From Cognatilysobacter tabacisoli (GTDB lineage: Bacteria; Pseudomonadota; Gammaproteobacteria; Xanthomonadales; Xanthomonadaceae): a DNA stretch of 64,000 nt. A program made the translations under genes and the position numbers. The DNA lies in the NCBI RefSeq assembly GCF_003586305.1, contig NZ_KZ987400.1, forward strand, positions 1 through 64,000, in the 5' to 3' direction. The notes below the pieces were generated by a model. It did not search any database and was not told the origin of the DNA. It saw only the letters and a list, made by a program, of their open reading frames with translations. This document shows positions 17,303-26,383 of the stretch, one piece after another. Numbering within the stretch: the first letter of the stretch is position 1; the number at the start of each line of letters is the position of its first letter.

Positions 17303-19213
17303 TCAATCGATCGGCGCGTCGTCCAGGTACGTGTAGCCGGTCAGGCCGGTTTCGAGCGCGGCGGCCAGGCGCTGCGCCTCGTCCGCCGGCAGCCCGGCCG
17401 CCGCGACCTTGTCGCCGTACGCCGCGCGCAGCTGCGCGAGGTCGTAGCCGACGTAGTCGAGCATCACGTCGGTGGTGTCGCCGCGGCGCTGCTGCACGAT
17501 GCGGTAGCCGTCGCCGTCGACGCGCACTTCGACGGCGTCGGTGTCGCCGAACAGGTTGTGGATGTCGCCGAGGATCTCCTGGTACGCGCCGACCATGAAG
17601 AAGCCGAGCCGGTACGCTTCGCCGCGGCGCATCGCGTGCACCGGCATCGAGGTGTTCAGCGATTCGTTCTCGACGTAGGTGTCGATGCGGCCGTCCGAGT
17701 CGCAGGTCAGGTCGGCGATCACGCCGCGCCGGGTCGGCGCCTCGTCGAGCCGCTCGATCGGGACGATCGGGAACACCTGCTGGATCGCCCACACGTCGGG
17801 CATCGACTCGAACACGCTGAAGTTGACGAACAGCTTGTCGACCAGGCGCTGGTTGAGCTCCTCGAGCACTGCCTGGTGGCTCTTCTCGGCCGGATTCAGC
17901 CGCGCGCGCACGTCGTTGGCGATCGCGTAGAACAGGTCGTCGATGCGCGCGCGGTGGGTCAGGTCGATCTGGCCGAGCGCGTACAGGCTCAGGCCTTCGC
18001 CGTGGTGGTGCACGGCCTCGTGGAACAGTTCGACCGCCGGGCGCTGGCCGAGCTCGGCGTGGATCTCGCGCAGGTGGCGGATCACCGCCGGCTCGTCGTC
18101 GTGCGCGTCCGGCACGCGGCCTTCCGGCGCGCGCTCGACCTCGGACACGTTGGCCACCAGCACCGCGTGGTGCGCGGTCATCGCGCGGCCGCACTCGGTG
18201 ACGATCCGCGGCGGGGTGATGCCGTGCTCTTCGCAGGCCTCGGCCAGCGGCTGCACGATCGTCGACGCGTACTGGCCGACGCCGTAGTTGATCGAGCAGT
18301 AGCTGCGCGAGCGCGTGCCCTCGTAGTCGACGCCGAGGCCGCCGCCGACGTCCATGTAGCGCACCTGCGCGCCGAGCTTCGACAGCTCGACAAAGTAGCG
18401 CGTCGCCTCGCGCATTCCGTTGGCGATGTCGCGCACGTTGGAGATCTGCGAGCCCATGTGGAAGTGCAGCAGGCCGAGGCAGTCGGCCATGCCGGCGTCG
18501 CGCAGCGACTTCCACAGGTCCAGCACCTGGCGCGGGCTGAGGCCGAACTTGGCCTTGTCGCCGCCGCTGTTCTGCCACTTGCCGGCGCCGAGGCTCGCCA
18601 GGCGCATGCGCACGCCGATGCCCGGCTTGACGCCGAGCGCGGCGGCCTCCTCGAGCACCACGGTCAGCTCGGACGGCTTTTCGACCACGATCCACGTGTC
18701 GAGGCCGAGCTTGCGGCCGATCAGCGCCAGCCGGATGTACTCGCGGTCCTTGTAGCCGTTGCACACCACCAGCGCGCCGGGCGCCGACAGCGCCAGCACT
18801 GCCATGAGCTCGGGCTTGCTGCCGGCCTCCAGTCCGAACGCGGTGCGGGCCGGCCCGTGGCTGCCGGCGCCGTGCGCGGCCAGCGTGCCGGCGACGCCGC
18901 GGTGCTGGTTGACCTTGATCGGGTACACCGCGGTGTAGCCGCCCGGGTAGTTCCACTCGCCCATCGCCTGCGCGAACGCGTCCTGCAGCCGGCCGAGGCG
19001 GTCGGCGAGGATGTCCGGGAATCGCACCAGCACCGGCAGCTTGGCGCCGGCGGCGCGCGCGGCGTCGACCACCTCCGGCAGCGCGATCGCCGGGCCGTGC
19101 TCGCCGCGCGGGCGCGCCACGATGCGGCCGCCCGCGTCGACGTCGTAGTAGTCCTCGGACCAGTACGGGATCGAGTAGGTGCGGCGGGCGTGGTCGATCG
19201 ACCAGTCGGACAT
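17303..19213 (-). CDS. speA: Biosynthetic arginine decarboxylase
   Basis: PLP enzyme converting arginine to agmatine, entry to putrescine and spermidine synthesis. 636 residues, the length of the large SpeA class. Landmarks are VYPIKVNQHRGV with the PLP-lysine, GLEAGSKPELMAVLA, LLHFHMGSQI, YMDVGGGLGVDYEGT and the C-terminal VGAYQEILGDIHNLFGDT. The start is ATG at 19211-19213 with AAGGG upstream; a TAGAAT -10 on the minus strand lies at 19249-19254. It is divergent from speE, so both polyamine genes share one 146-base control region. No agmatinase is in this window. Confidence 0.95.
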   Translation of the reverse strand: MSDWSIDHARRTYSIPYWSEDYYDVDAGGRIVARPRGEHGPAIALPEVVDAARAAGAKLPVLVRFPDILADRLGRLQDAFAQAMGEWNYPGGYTAVYPIKVNQHRGVAGTLAAHGAGSHGPARTAFGLEAGSKPELMAVLALSAPGALVVCNGYKDREYIRLALIGRKLGLDTWIVVEKPSELTVVLEEAAALGVKPGIGVRMRLASLGAGKWQNSGGDKAKFGLSPRQVLDLWKSLRDAGMADCLGLLHFHMGSQISNVRDIANGMREATRYFVELSKLGAQVRYMDVGGGLGVDYEGTRSRSYCSINYGVGQYASTIVQPLAEACEEHGITPPRIVTECGRAMTAHHAVLVANVSEVERAPEGRVPDAHDDEPAVIRHLREIHAELGQRPAVELFHEAVHHHGEGLSLYALGQIDLTHRARIDDLFYAIANDVRARLNPAEKSHQAVLEELNQRLVDKLFVNFSVFESMPDVWAIQQVFPIVPIERLDEAPTRRGVIADLTCDSDGRIDTYVENESLNTSMPVHAMRRGEAYRLGFFMVGAYQEILGDIHNLFGDTDAVEVRVDGDGYRIVQQRRGDTTDVMLDYVGYDLAQLRAAYGDKVAAAGLPADEAQRLAAALETGLTGYTYLDDAPID

Positions 19214-19359
19214 CGGCGGCAACCCTTGGGGGGCGGTGGGGGACGCGCATTCTACCCCCCGGCGCGTCGACGCCCGTCCCGCCGTCGGCCGCGGCACGCC
19301 GGGGCGTAACGGCCGCTCCGGTACAATCCGCGCCCCTCACGCACCCACCGGGACCGACG

Positions 19360-20208
19360 ATGACCGACCAGCGCTGGCACTACGAGAACTTCGAACCGAC
19401 CGGCTCGGCCATCGGGTTCCGCATCACCGGCAAGCTCGACGAGGTGCAGTCGCCGTTCCAGAAGATCGAGATCTTCGGCAGCACCGACTGGGGCAACCTG
19501 ATGCTGATCGACGGCGCGCTGATGCTGACCGCGCAGGACAACTTCCTGTACCACGAGATGATCTCGCACCCGGCGCTGTTCACCCACGCCGCGCCCCAGC
19601 GCGTGGTGATCATCGGCGGCGGCGACTGCGGCACGCTGCGCGAGGTGCTCAAGCACCCGGGCGTGCAGTCGGCCACCCAGTGCGACATCGACGAGCAGGT
19701 CACGCGCATGGCCGAGAAGTGGTTTCCGGAGCTGTGCGAGTCCAACGGCGACCCGCGCGCGGAGCTGCTGTTCGACGACGGCGTGGCGTACATGGCCAAC
19801 TGCCCGGCCGGCAGCGTCGACGTGGTGATCGTCGATTCCACCGACCCGGTCGGCCCGGCCGAGGGCCTGTTCAACAAGTCTTTCTACGACAGCTGCTTCC
19901 GCGCGCTGAAGGACGACGGCATCCTCGTCCAGCAGTCCGAATCGCCGCTGATGCTGCTGAAGCTGATCCGCGAGATGCGCACCGAGATGGGCAAGGCCGG
20001 CTTCACCGCGTTCAAGACGCTGCCGTTCCCGCAGCCGTGCTACCCGACCGGCTGGTGGAGCGTGACGCTGGCGCGCAAGTCCGGCAGCTTCGAGTTCCGC
20101 GATGCCGACGCGCGCGCGAAGGCGTTCGACACCAAGTACTACACCGCCGACATCCACCGCGGCGCGCTGAGCACGCCGCCATTCGTGGCGCAGGCGCTGG
20201 GCGAGTAA
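19360..20208 (+). CDS. speE: Polyamine aminopropyltransferase (spermidine synthase)
   Basis: Transfers aminopropyl from decarboxylated SAM to putrescine, giving spermidine. The 282-residue enzyme shows YHEMISHPALFTH, the nucleotide-binding GGGDCGTLREVLKH, the VIVDSTDPVGPAEGLF active-site loop and QPCYPTGWWSVTLA. A TACAAT -10 hexamer at 19322-19327 precedes the ATG by 32 bases; no good -35 is visible. It is divergent from speA, the usual xanthomonad arrangement, and ends at a bidirectional terminator. Confidence 0.96.
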   Translation: MTDQRWHYENFEPTGSAIGFRITGKLDEVQSPFQKIEIFGSTDWGNLMLIDGALMLTAQDNFLYHEMISHPALFTHAAPQRVVIIGGGDCGTLREVLKHPGVQSATQCDIDEQVTRMAEKWFPELCESNGDPRAELLFDDGVAYMANCPAGSVDVVIVDSTDPVGPAEGLFNKSFYDSCFRALKDDGILVQQSESPLMLLKLIREMRTEMGKAGFTAFKTLPFPQPCYPTGWWSVTLARKSGSFEFRDADARAKAFDTKYYTADIHRGALSTPPFVAQALGE

Positions 20209-20232
20209 TTCGCCCGCGCGAGGCCACCAGCG

Positions 20233-20260
20233 AAAAGCCCCGCTCGCGCGGGGCTTTTTT
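20233..20260. terminator. Bidirectional terminator between speE and the PII gene
   Basis: A perfect 11-bp stem (AAAAGCCCCGC / GCGGGGCTTTT) with a TCGC loop has T-tracts for both strands. It separates convergent speE and glnK. Confidence 0.93.
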
Positions 20261-20290
20261 CGTACGCCGTCGCCAGCCCCGGACGCACGC

Positions 20291-21111
<821 letters not shown>

Positions 21112-21123
21112 GCGGCGCCCACC

Positions 21124-22638
21124 GTGAACCTCGCACTCGTGCACAGCCGTGCACGCACGGGCGTGCGCGCGCCCGAGGTCCGGGTCGAGGTGCACCTCGG
21201 CGGCGGCTTGCCGGCAATGTCGCTGGTCGGGCTGCCGGAGGCCGCGGTGCGCGAGGCCAAGGACCGCGTGCGCGCGGCGATCCAGTGCGCGCAGTTCGAG
21301 TTCCCGCAGCGGCGGATCACCGTCAACCTGGCGCCGGCCGACCTGCCGAAGGACGGCGGCCGCTTCGACCTGCCGATCGCGCTCGGCATCCTCGCCGCGA
21401 GCGGGCAGATCCCGCTCGACGCGCTGGGCGGCTGCGAGTTCATCGGCGAGCTCGGCCTGACCGGCGAGTTGCGCGCGATCGACGGGGTGCTGCCGGCCGC
21501 CCTGGCGGCCGCCGACGCCGGCCGGCGGCTGGTCGTGCCGGCGGGCAACGGCGCCGAGGCGGCGCTGGCGAGCCGGGCCGAAGCGAGCACCGCGCGCACG
21601 CTGCTCGAGGTCTGCGCGATGCTGCAGGGGCGCAAGACGCTGCCGGCGGCGGTCGCGCTGCCGGTGCGGACCGCGACCGGCCCGGATCTCGCCGAGGTGC
21701 GCGGGCAGGCGCAGGCCCGGCGCGCCCTCGAGATCGCGGCGGCCGGTGCCCACCATCTGTTGATGGTTGGTCCGCCCGGCTGCGGCAAGACGTTGCTGGC
21801 GTCGCGCCTGCCCGGTCTACTGCCGGCCGCCAGCGAGGAAGAAGCGCTCGAATCGGCCGCGATCGCGTCGGTCAGCGGGCGCGGGCTCGATCCGGCCCGC
21901 TGGCGCGAGCGCCCGTACCGCGCGCCGCACCACACCGCCAGCCCGGTGGCGCTGGTCGGCGGCGGTGCGCAGCCGCGACCCGGCGAGATCTCGCTGGCGC
22001 ACCACGGCGTGCTGTTCCTCGACGAACTGCCCGAGTGGAGCCGCCAGGCGCTCGAAGTGCTGCGCGAACCGCTGGAGTCGGGCACGGTGACGGTCTCGCG
22101 CGCGGCGCGCAGTGCCGAGTTCCCGGCACGCTTCCAGCTGGTCGCGGCGATGAACCCGTGCCCGTGCGGCTGGGCCGGCGACAGCAGTGGACGCTGCCGC
22201 TGCAGCAGCGACGCGATCGCCCGCTACCGCGGCCGGCTGTCCGGCCCGCTGCTCGACCGCATCGACCTGCACCTGGACGTGCCGCGCCTGCCGTCGGCGC
22301 AGCTGCGGCCGGACGCGCCCGCCGGCGAATCAAGTTCGCAGGTGCAGGCGCGCGTGGTCGCCGCACGGGCGCGCCAGATCGCGCGCAGCGGCATGCCCAA
22401 CGCCCAGCTTGGCCCGGCCGCGCTCGCCGCGCACTGCCGCCTGGCCGAGGCCGACCAGGCGTTGCTCGAGCGCGCCGTCGACGCGCTGCAGCTGACCGCC
22501 CGGTCGATGCACCGGATCCTGCGAGTGGCCCGCACCATCGCGGACCTCGCCGGGGCCGAAGCGATCGCTTCGGCGCACCTGGCCGAGGCGATCGGCTACC
22601 GGCGGGTGGAGTTCCAGGGCGACAGCCGCGCCGCCTAG
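21124..22638 (+). CDS. comM: ComM / YifB-family Mg-chelatase-like AAA+ ATPase
   Basis: 504-residue ring helicase shown in Vibrio to promote branch migration during natural transformation. The N-terminal Lon-protease-like substrate domain (SLVGLPEAAVREAKDRVRAAI ... ADLPKDGGRFDLPIALG) precedes the AAA+ core. The core has Walker A GPPGCGKT, Walker B GVLFLDELPEW, the MNPCPCGW cysteine loop and the LDRIDLHLDVPR arginine region. The GTG start lies 12 bases after ubiK, indicating an operon. Its presence suggests competence capacity, but no other com genes are here. Confidence 0.94.
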   Translation: MNLALVHSRARTGVRAPEVRVEVHLGGGLPAMSLVGLPEAAVREAKDRVRAAIQCAQFEFPQRRITVNLAPADLPKDGGRFDLPIALGILAASGQIPLDALGGCEFIGELGLTGELRAIDGVLPAALAAADAGRRLVVPAGNGAEAALASRAEASTARTLLEVCAMLQGRKTLPAAVALPVRTATGPDLAEVRGQAQARRALEIAAAGAHHLLMVGPPGCGKTLLASRLPGLLPAASEEEALESAAIASVSGRGLDPARWRERPYRAPHHTASPVALVGGGAQPRPGEISLAHHGVLFLDELPEWSRQALEVLREPLESGTVTVSRAARSAEFPARFQLVAAMNPCPCGWAGDSSGRCRCSSDAIARYRGRLSGPLLDRIDLHLDVPRLPSAQLRPDAPAGESSSQVQARVVAARARQIARSGMPNAQLGPAALAAHCRLAEADQALLERAVDALQLTARSMHRILRVARTIADLAGAEAIASAHLAEAIGYRRVEFQGDSRAA

Positions 22639-22677
22639 CGTCGAGCGGCAGGATCGGCCCGAGTACTCCGCTGGTCG

Positions 22678-23157
22678 CTAGCCGCAGCGCGCACCGCAGG
22701 TCTTGGGGCGCTCCATCCAGTCGCGGGCGCCTTCGCGGGCCTCGCGCATTTCCGCTTTCGTCCCGCAGCGGGTCTGCTTCACGCCGGTGCCCATCACGCG
22801 CTCGCGCCAGCAGACGTTCTGGGCGTCGTCGCCTTCACGCGTATTGACGATCAGCGCGTTGATCCGCTCCAGGGCGTTCTCGAGCCGCACCTTCTCGTCC
22901 ATCGACAGCGCATCGAAATCCGACTTGCCGTCGGCAAGGGCGAGAACCTCCTGCTGCGCGCGCTGCACCTGGACCACCTGCCTCGGCGTCAGCCCGCCAT
23001 GCTTCCCGGCCGCCAGGTCGGACCTCAAGGCGTGCTGCTGCGCCACGATCCGCTGCAGGTCATCGCCAGCGGTGCCGCCGTGGGTGACGTCCTGCGCCGA
23101 GGCCCCGCTGGTCGCCGAGGCCAGTGCCAGTACCAGTGTCCACACGATCCGTTTCAG
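22678..23157 (-). CDS. Secreted C-x14-C family protein, paralogue A (apparent CTG start)
   Basis: 159-residue secreted protein, function unknown. Signal peptide KRIVWTLVLALASATSGASA, then a helical region, then the family motif CWRERVMGTGVKQTRC (two Cys 15 apart) followed by GTKAEMREAREGARDW and a Cys-rich tail (CGARCG). The reading frame has no ATG or GTG at the right place. A CTG at 23155-23157 gives a well-formed signal peptide and stands 6 bases after a perfect AGGAGG, so CTG initiation is proposed. The alternative GTG at 23146-23148 would remove the positive n-region. It is 29 bases downstream of paralogue B on the same strand. Confidence 0.72.
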   Translation of the reverse strand: MKRIVWTLVLALASATSGASAQDVTHGGTAGDDLQRIVAQQHALRSDLAAGKHGGLTPRQVVQVQRAQQEVLALADGKSDFDALSMDEKVRLENALERINALIVNTREGDDAQNVCWRERVMGTGVKQTRCGTKAEMREAREGARDWMERPKTCGARCG

Positions 23158-23163
23158 GGCTTG

Positions 23164-23169
23164 CCTCCT
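23164..23169 (-). promoter_or_regulatory. Shine-Dalgarno AGGAGG deciding a CTG start
   Basis: AGGAGG on the minus strand is followed by a 6-base spacer (CAAGCC) and CTG AAA CGG, which opens the signal peptide of paralogue A. Paralogue B has the same AGGAGG before its ATG (23675-23680). Confidence 0.7.
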
Positions 23170-23186
23170 GACCGGCCACGCCGGCG

Positions 23187-23669
23187 CTAGCGAGCCTGTC
23201 CGCACGAGATGCCAGACGCCTGGTGCCCGCAGATCGAGGGCTCGCCCTTGAAGTCGCGTGCGCCCTCGCGCAGTTCGCGGATCTCGGCAACCGTCGCGCA
23301 CCGCGTTTCGCGCATCGTCGTCCCGATCTTGCGCTCGCGCCAGCACTCCTGTCGGTCGTCCTCGTTCGCGTTGAGGATGGCCTTGACCTGCTCGAGCGCG
23401 TTGAACAGCTCGACCCGCTGGTCCTCGCGCAGCTGCTCGACGTCGGACACGCCGTCGAGCAGGGTGAAGATGCGGTCCTGCGTGGCGTGCAGCCGCGCCT
23501 TCTCGTCATGCTCGAAGCGCGAGTACGCGCCGGTCGCCGCCTCCGACGCCTCGCGGATCTCCTTCTGCTGCGACAGGATCCGGCTGACCTTCTCGGCCTG
23601 TGCGAGCGCGCCAGGCGCCATCGCGAGCATCAGCGCCGCCGCCGCGGCGGCCAACATCTGCGTCTTCAT
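23187..23669 (-). CDS. Secreted C-x14-C family protein, paralogue B
   Basis: 160-residue protein with a signal peptide (MKTQMLAAAAAALMLAMAPG, cleavage near ALA-QA). The mature part is charged and helical (EIREASEAATGAYSRF, DQRVELFNALEQVKAIL). The family motif CWRERKIGTTMRETRC spans Cys109 to Cys124, followed by AEIRELREGARDF and two further Cys at 147 and 156. The same layout in paralogues A and C makes gene duplication clear. A strong AGGAGG precedes the ATG at 23667-23669. No enzymatic motif is visible; the fixed Cys pair suggests a periplasmic disulphide-stabilised helical hairpin. Confidence 0.8.
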   Translation of the reverse strand: MKTQMLAAAAAALMLAMAPGALAQAEKVSRILSQQKEIREASEAATGAYSRFEHDEKARLHATQDRIFTLLDGVSDVEQLREDQRVELFNALEQVKAILNANEDDRQECWRERKIGTTMRETRCATVAEIRELREGARDFKGEPSICGHQASGISCGQAR

Positions 23670-23971
23670 CCCGACCTCCTGATGGACCACTCTAGATTGG
23701 GGTTCGTCCCGCGCGAGCGCGCCGGCTGACCACGAATCGACTCGCACCGGACAGGCAGCTGCGCGTCTCCGTGACCGAAGGCGCCGAAGAGCCGTGCCCT
23801 CAAAGAGAGACGACGTCCCGGTGGACAACCGGCCGGCGGGAGTCCTCGCCACCACACGGGCCCGCCCGGGAGCGCGCGGCGAAGGACGTCCCAGCGCCCG
23901 GGGCTGCCCCGCGGCGGCTGCGCTGGACGCCCCCGACGCTACGCCCCTTGTCGCGACGGGGCAACGAGCAC
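23670..23971. other. Intergenic region without recognised features
   Basis: About 300 bases between paralogues B and C. It must hold the promoter of the A/B pair on the minus strand, but no convincing -35/-10 pair stands out. I see no RNA gene, repeat or coding signal. Confidence 0.4.
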
Positions 23972-23999
23972 AAAAAAAGGGCGGCCCGACGGCCGCCCT
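23972..23999 (-). terminator. Terminator downstream of paralogue C
   Basis: A perfect 9-bp stem (AGGGCGGCC / GGCCGCCCT) has a 4-base loop and, on the minus strand, is followed by seven T. It lies just after the paralogue C stop and separates it from the A/B pair. Confidence 0.92.
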
Positions 24000-24025
24000 C
24001 GCTTGGCGTTTCGGCCCGAGCAGAT

Positions 24026-24490
24026 TCAGCGACTGCCGTCGATGCTCCCTTCGAGCATGCGGCGGCGCGCCTCTTCCTTCATCCGGGCTTCTTCGGCGGC
24101 CGTGCGGCAGACTCGCGTCAGGCGCGTGCTGCCGATCGTCTTCTCCCGGCGGCAGATCAGCTCCTCGCCTTCCGTGCCGTTGATGGCCGCCTCGATCCAT
24201 TCGAGGGTGTTGAACACTTCGACGCGCTGGTGCTCGCTGAGGTCGTCGGCCGTGGTCTTGCCTTCCAGCGTCTTCAGCAGATTCGTCTGCTTCACCAGCA
24301 GCGCGGTGCGCTTGTCCGCGGACAGTGAAGCGTAGCGCCCGGTGCGTGCCTCAATCCCCTGTCGGATTTCGGCCTGCTGCGTCCGGATGGAGTCGAGATC
24401 GAGCGCCTTGGCTGCGAACGCGGAGGGCGCCGTGGCGGTCAGGAACAACGCGAGGGCCATCGTGGCCATCGGCTTGAACAACTTGCGCAT
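24026..24490 (-). CDS. Secreted C-x14-C family protein, paralogue C
   Basis: 154-residue member of the same family as A and B. Signal peptide MRKLFKPMATMALALFLTATAPSAFA, helical region with EHQRVEVFNTLEWIEAAI (matching DQRVELFNALEQVKAIL of B), then CRREKTIGSTRLTRVC and a TAAEEARMKEEARRRM tail. It lacks the extra C-terminal cysteines of A and B. The start at ATG 24488-24490 is set by the signal peptide. It lies 87 bases downstream of the peptide-maturation dehydrogenase on the same strand and ends at a strong terminator, so cotranscription with that gene is possible. Confidence 0.8.
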   Translation of the reverse strand: MRKLFKPMATMALALFLTATAPSAFAAKALDLDSIRTQQAEIRQGIEARTGRYASLSADKRTALLVKQTNLLKTLEGKTTADDLSEHQRVEVFNTLEWIEAAINGTEGEELICRREKTIGSTRLTRVCRTAAEEARMKEEARRRMLEGSIDGSR

Positions 24491-24577
24491 GCTTGCGTCT
24501 CGGGGTGGAGTAGCGCGGAAAGTACCCGGTCGGCAGCACCGGCGTCGACTGCCGATCGGCATGGATCCGGCGACGAC

Positions 24578-25774
24578 TCAGTCATGCGGCTCCGACGCGA
24601 CGGATCGCCACACCCCGCCGCCCGGATCCAGCTCCGCATTCACCATCGCCTCGCCGCGCCAACCGAAGCCGCAGACCGCGAGCGCGCCTTCGTGGATCGG
24701 GTCGAGGCCGAACGCCCGTTCGAGCTCGACCTCGTTGATCGCGCCGGTGATGAATGCGCCCAGCCCGGCCTCGGTGGCCGACAGGTACAGCGTCTGCGAC
24801 AGGTGGCCGGCCTCCAGCGCGACGACCCGGTAGCCCTTGGCGTGGTGGCGGTACTTCCAGAAGGTGCGGTCGAACCGGGGCGCGAGCACCACCAGCACGT
24901 GGGCGTCGGCGAACCAGTGCTGCTGGGCGACCATGTCCATCACGAATTCACGCAGCGGGCGGTCCGGTCCCGGCAGCGGCTCGAGGGCGTGCTCGGTGGC
25001 GCCGTAGTGGTACAGCCCCGGCGCCAGGCCGTCGACGTGCTGGACGATGAAGTAGGCCTCCATCGGGTGCAGGCCGCCGCCGGACGGGACACTCTTCTTC
25101 AGGAACACCAGGTCCTCGCCGACCCGCACGTGGCCGTGGGCGGCGAACACGCGCTGGACCAGCTGGGCGAACAGCGCCAGCGGCACCGGTCGGGACGGGT
25201 CGAAATTGCGGCAGGTCGTGCGGCGGGCGAGCAGCGCGTCGAAGTCGTTCGGCGCCGGGCGCGGCAGCGGCACGCGCGCCTCCGGCGCGGCGCGGCGCGC
25301 CGCTTCGACCGGCGGCGTGCCCAGCACCCCGCGCATCGCCACGGCGGTTTCGGTGCCGGCGTCCTTCGAGTTCTGCACCGTGTCGACGCCGCTCCAGCGG
25401 GTGAAGGCGTGCAGGGTCGCGGCCAGCGGGTGCCAGTACGCGCCGCGCAGTCGATCGTCGCGCGCGCGGGCACCGCCGTGGCCGCCGCCGTCGTCACCGT
25501 CCACGATCACCAGCCCCGCCGCGATGAGCCGCGCCAGCGCCGGCCGCAGGCCCGGCGCCACCGCATCGACGTCGACCCATTGCGCCGGGCTCAGCTGGCC
25601 GAGCAGCTCGCGGCCGTCGGCGTCGACCTCGACCTCCTCGCCCAGGTGCGGCGCGAGCGCCAGCCACCGGCGCGTGCGCTGCAGCCCGTCGCCGCCGGCC
25701 AGCAGCACGCCGAGGTCGAACTGCGCCTGTTCGCGCGGCTCCAGATAGACCACGGCGCAGCGACGGATTCGCAT
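24578..25774 (-). CDS. SagB-like putative peptide-maturation dehydrogenase
   Basis: 398-residue flavoprotein-like enzyme of the nitroreductase/SagB-ThcOx group; relatives oxidise azolines to azoles in modified peptides. An N-terminal 150-residue region (from MRIRRCAVVYLEPRE) precedes the FMN-binding domain, in which RRTTCRNFD, PSGGGLHPMEAYFI and the ALEAGHLSQTLYLSATEAGLGAF segment are diagnostic. From memory it corresponds to TIGR04511 (putative peptide maturation dehydrogenase), which co-occurs with NHLP-like peptides in xanthomonads, exactly as here: the peptide gene is divergent, 221 bases away. No YcaO cyclodehydratase is present, so the reaction is unknown. Confidence 0.82.
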   Translation of the reverse strand: MRIRRCAVVYLEPREQAQFDLGVLLAGGDGLQRTRRWLALAPHLGEEVEVDADGRELLGQLSPAQWVDVDAVAPGLRPALARLIAAGLVIVDGDDGGGHGGARARDDRLRGAYWHPLAATLHAFTRWSGVDTVQNSKDAGTETAVAMRGVLGTPPVEAARRAAPEARVPLPRPAPNDFDALLARRTTCRNFDPSRPVPLALFAQLVQRVFAAHGHVRVGEDLVFLKKSVPSGGGLHPMEAYFIVQHVDGLAPGLYHYGATEHALEPLPGPDRPLREFVMDMVAQQHWFADAHVLVVLAPRFDRTFWKYRHHAKGYRVVALEAGHLSQTLYLSATEAGLGAFITGAINEVELERAFGLDPIHEGALAVCGFGWRGEAMVNAELDPGGGVWRSVASEPHD

Positions 25775-25995
25775 CGGTGGCACTCCACGGCGGAAACCGG
25801 TTACGGTGCCTGCACCCGACGGCGGAAGGAAGCGCCCGGTGGACAGAAGCGGCCGCTCGTCGACGCCCACGCCGTTGCTTTGCGCAGCGGCCGCCCCGGG
25901 TGTGACCCAGGGCCGCGTCGCCAGAATCCACCGCGCCGCGACGTTGCGGGTCGGCCATCACGGCCCGTCCGGGCCAGCAAAAGGGGACATTGGGG

Positions 25996-26343
25996 ATGAC
26001 CATCAAGACCACGACTGCGCCGCTGGCGCCGGCGGTTGCCGACCGCCTGCTCGACCTGCTCAGCACCGACGACCTGTTCCGCGAGCGCTTCCAGCGCGAT
26101 CCGCTGGCCGCGCTTGCGTCGATCGGCCATGAGCCCGAAGCGCCGTCGCAGATGACCGCGTGCGGCGAGACGCTCGGCGCGATGCCGCAGCCGTTCGCCG
26201 AGTGCAAGGTCCAGGAGCTCGCGCCGAAGGAGACGATCGCGGCCGCCCGCGGCGAAATCCGCGCGATGCTGCTGCGCGGGCTCGCGCAGGAGACGCCGAA
26301 GCTCGACGCCACGCTCGGCCCGGACCGCTTCGTCCGCAAGTGA
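25996..26343 (+). CDS. NHLP-related candidate RiPP precursor peptide
   Basis: 115-residue peptide resembling the nitrile-hydratase-type leader family. Residues 12-48 (RLLDLLSTDDLFRERF, then DPLAALASIGHEPE) match the L..LS.D..FR..F..DP.AAL..IG pattern of NHLP leaders. The rest holds two cysteines (Cys56, Cys70) and a conserved-looking ECKVQELAPKETIAAARGEI. From memory this is TIGR04509 (NHLP-related RiPP peptide). No GG cleavage site is obvious and the tail is long, so the whole C-terminal half may be the modified or carrier portion. The ATG at 25996 is preferred to the TTG at 25990. It is flanked by the dehydrogenase and cyclase genes. Confidence 0.82.
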   Translation: MTIKTTTAPLAPAVADRLLDLLSTDDLFRERFQRDPLAALASIGHEPEAPSQMTACGETLGAMPQPFAECKVQELAPKETIAAARGEIRAMLLRGLAQETPKLDATLGPDRFVRK

Positions 26344-26349
26344 TCCATC

Positions 26350-26373
26350 CGCCCCGCGCGGTCGCGCGGGGCG
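26350..26373. terminator. GC-rich hairpin between convergent peptide and cyclase genes
   Basis: A perfect 10-bp stem (CGCCCCGCGC / GCGCGGGGCG) with a GGTC loop lies directly after the peptide stop. There is no T-tract; it may act as a terminator or transcript stabiliser. Confidence 0.6.
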
Positions 26374-26383
26374 CGTCAGCGGA

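Noticed and set aside
25795..25802. AACCGGTT palindrome upstream of the dehydrogenase gene
   Set aside because: Only 8 bases and not extended; expected by chance at this length.
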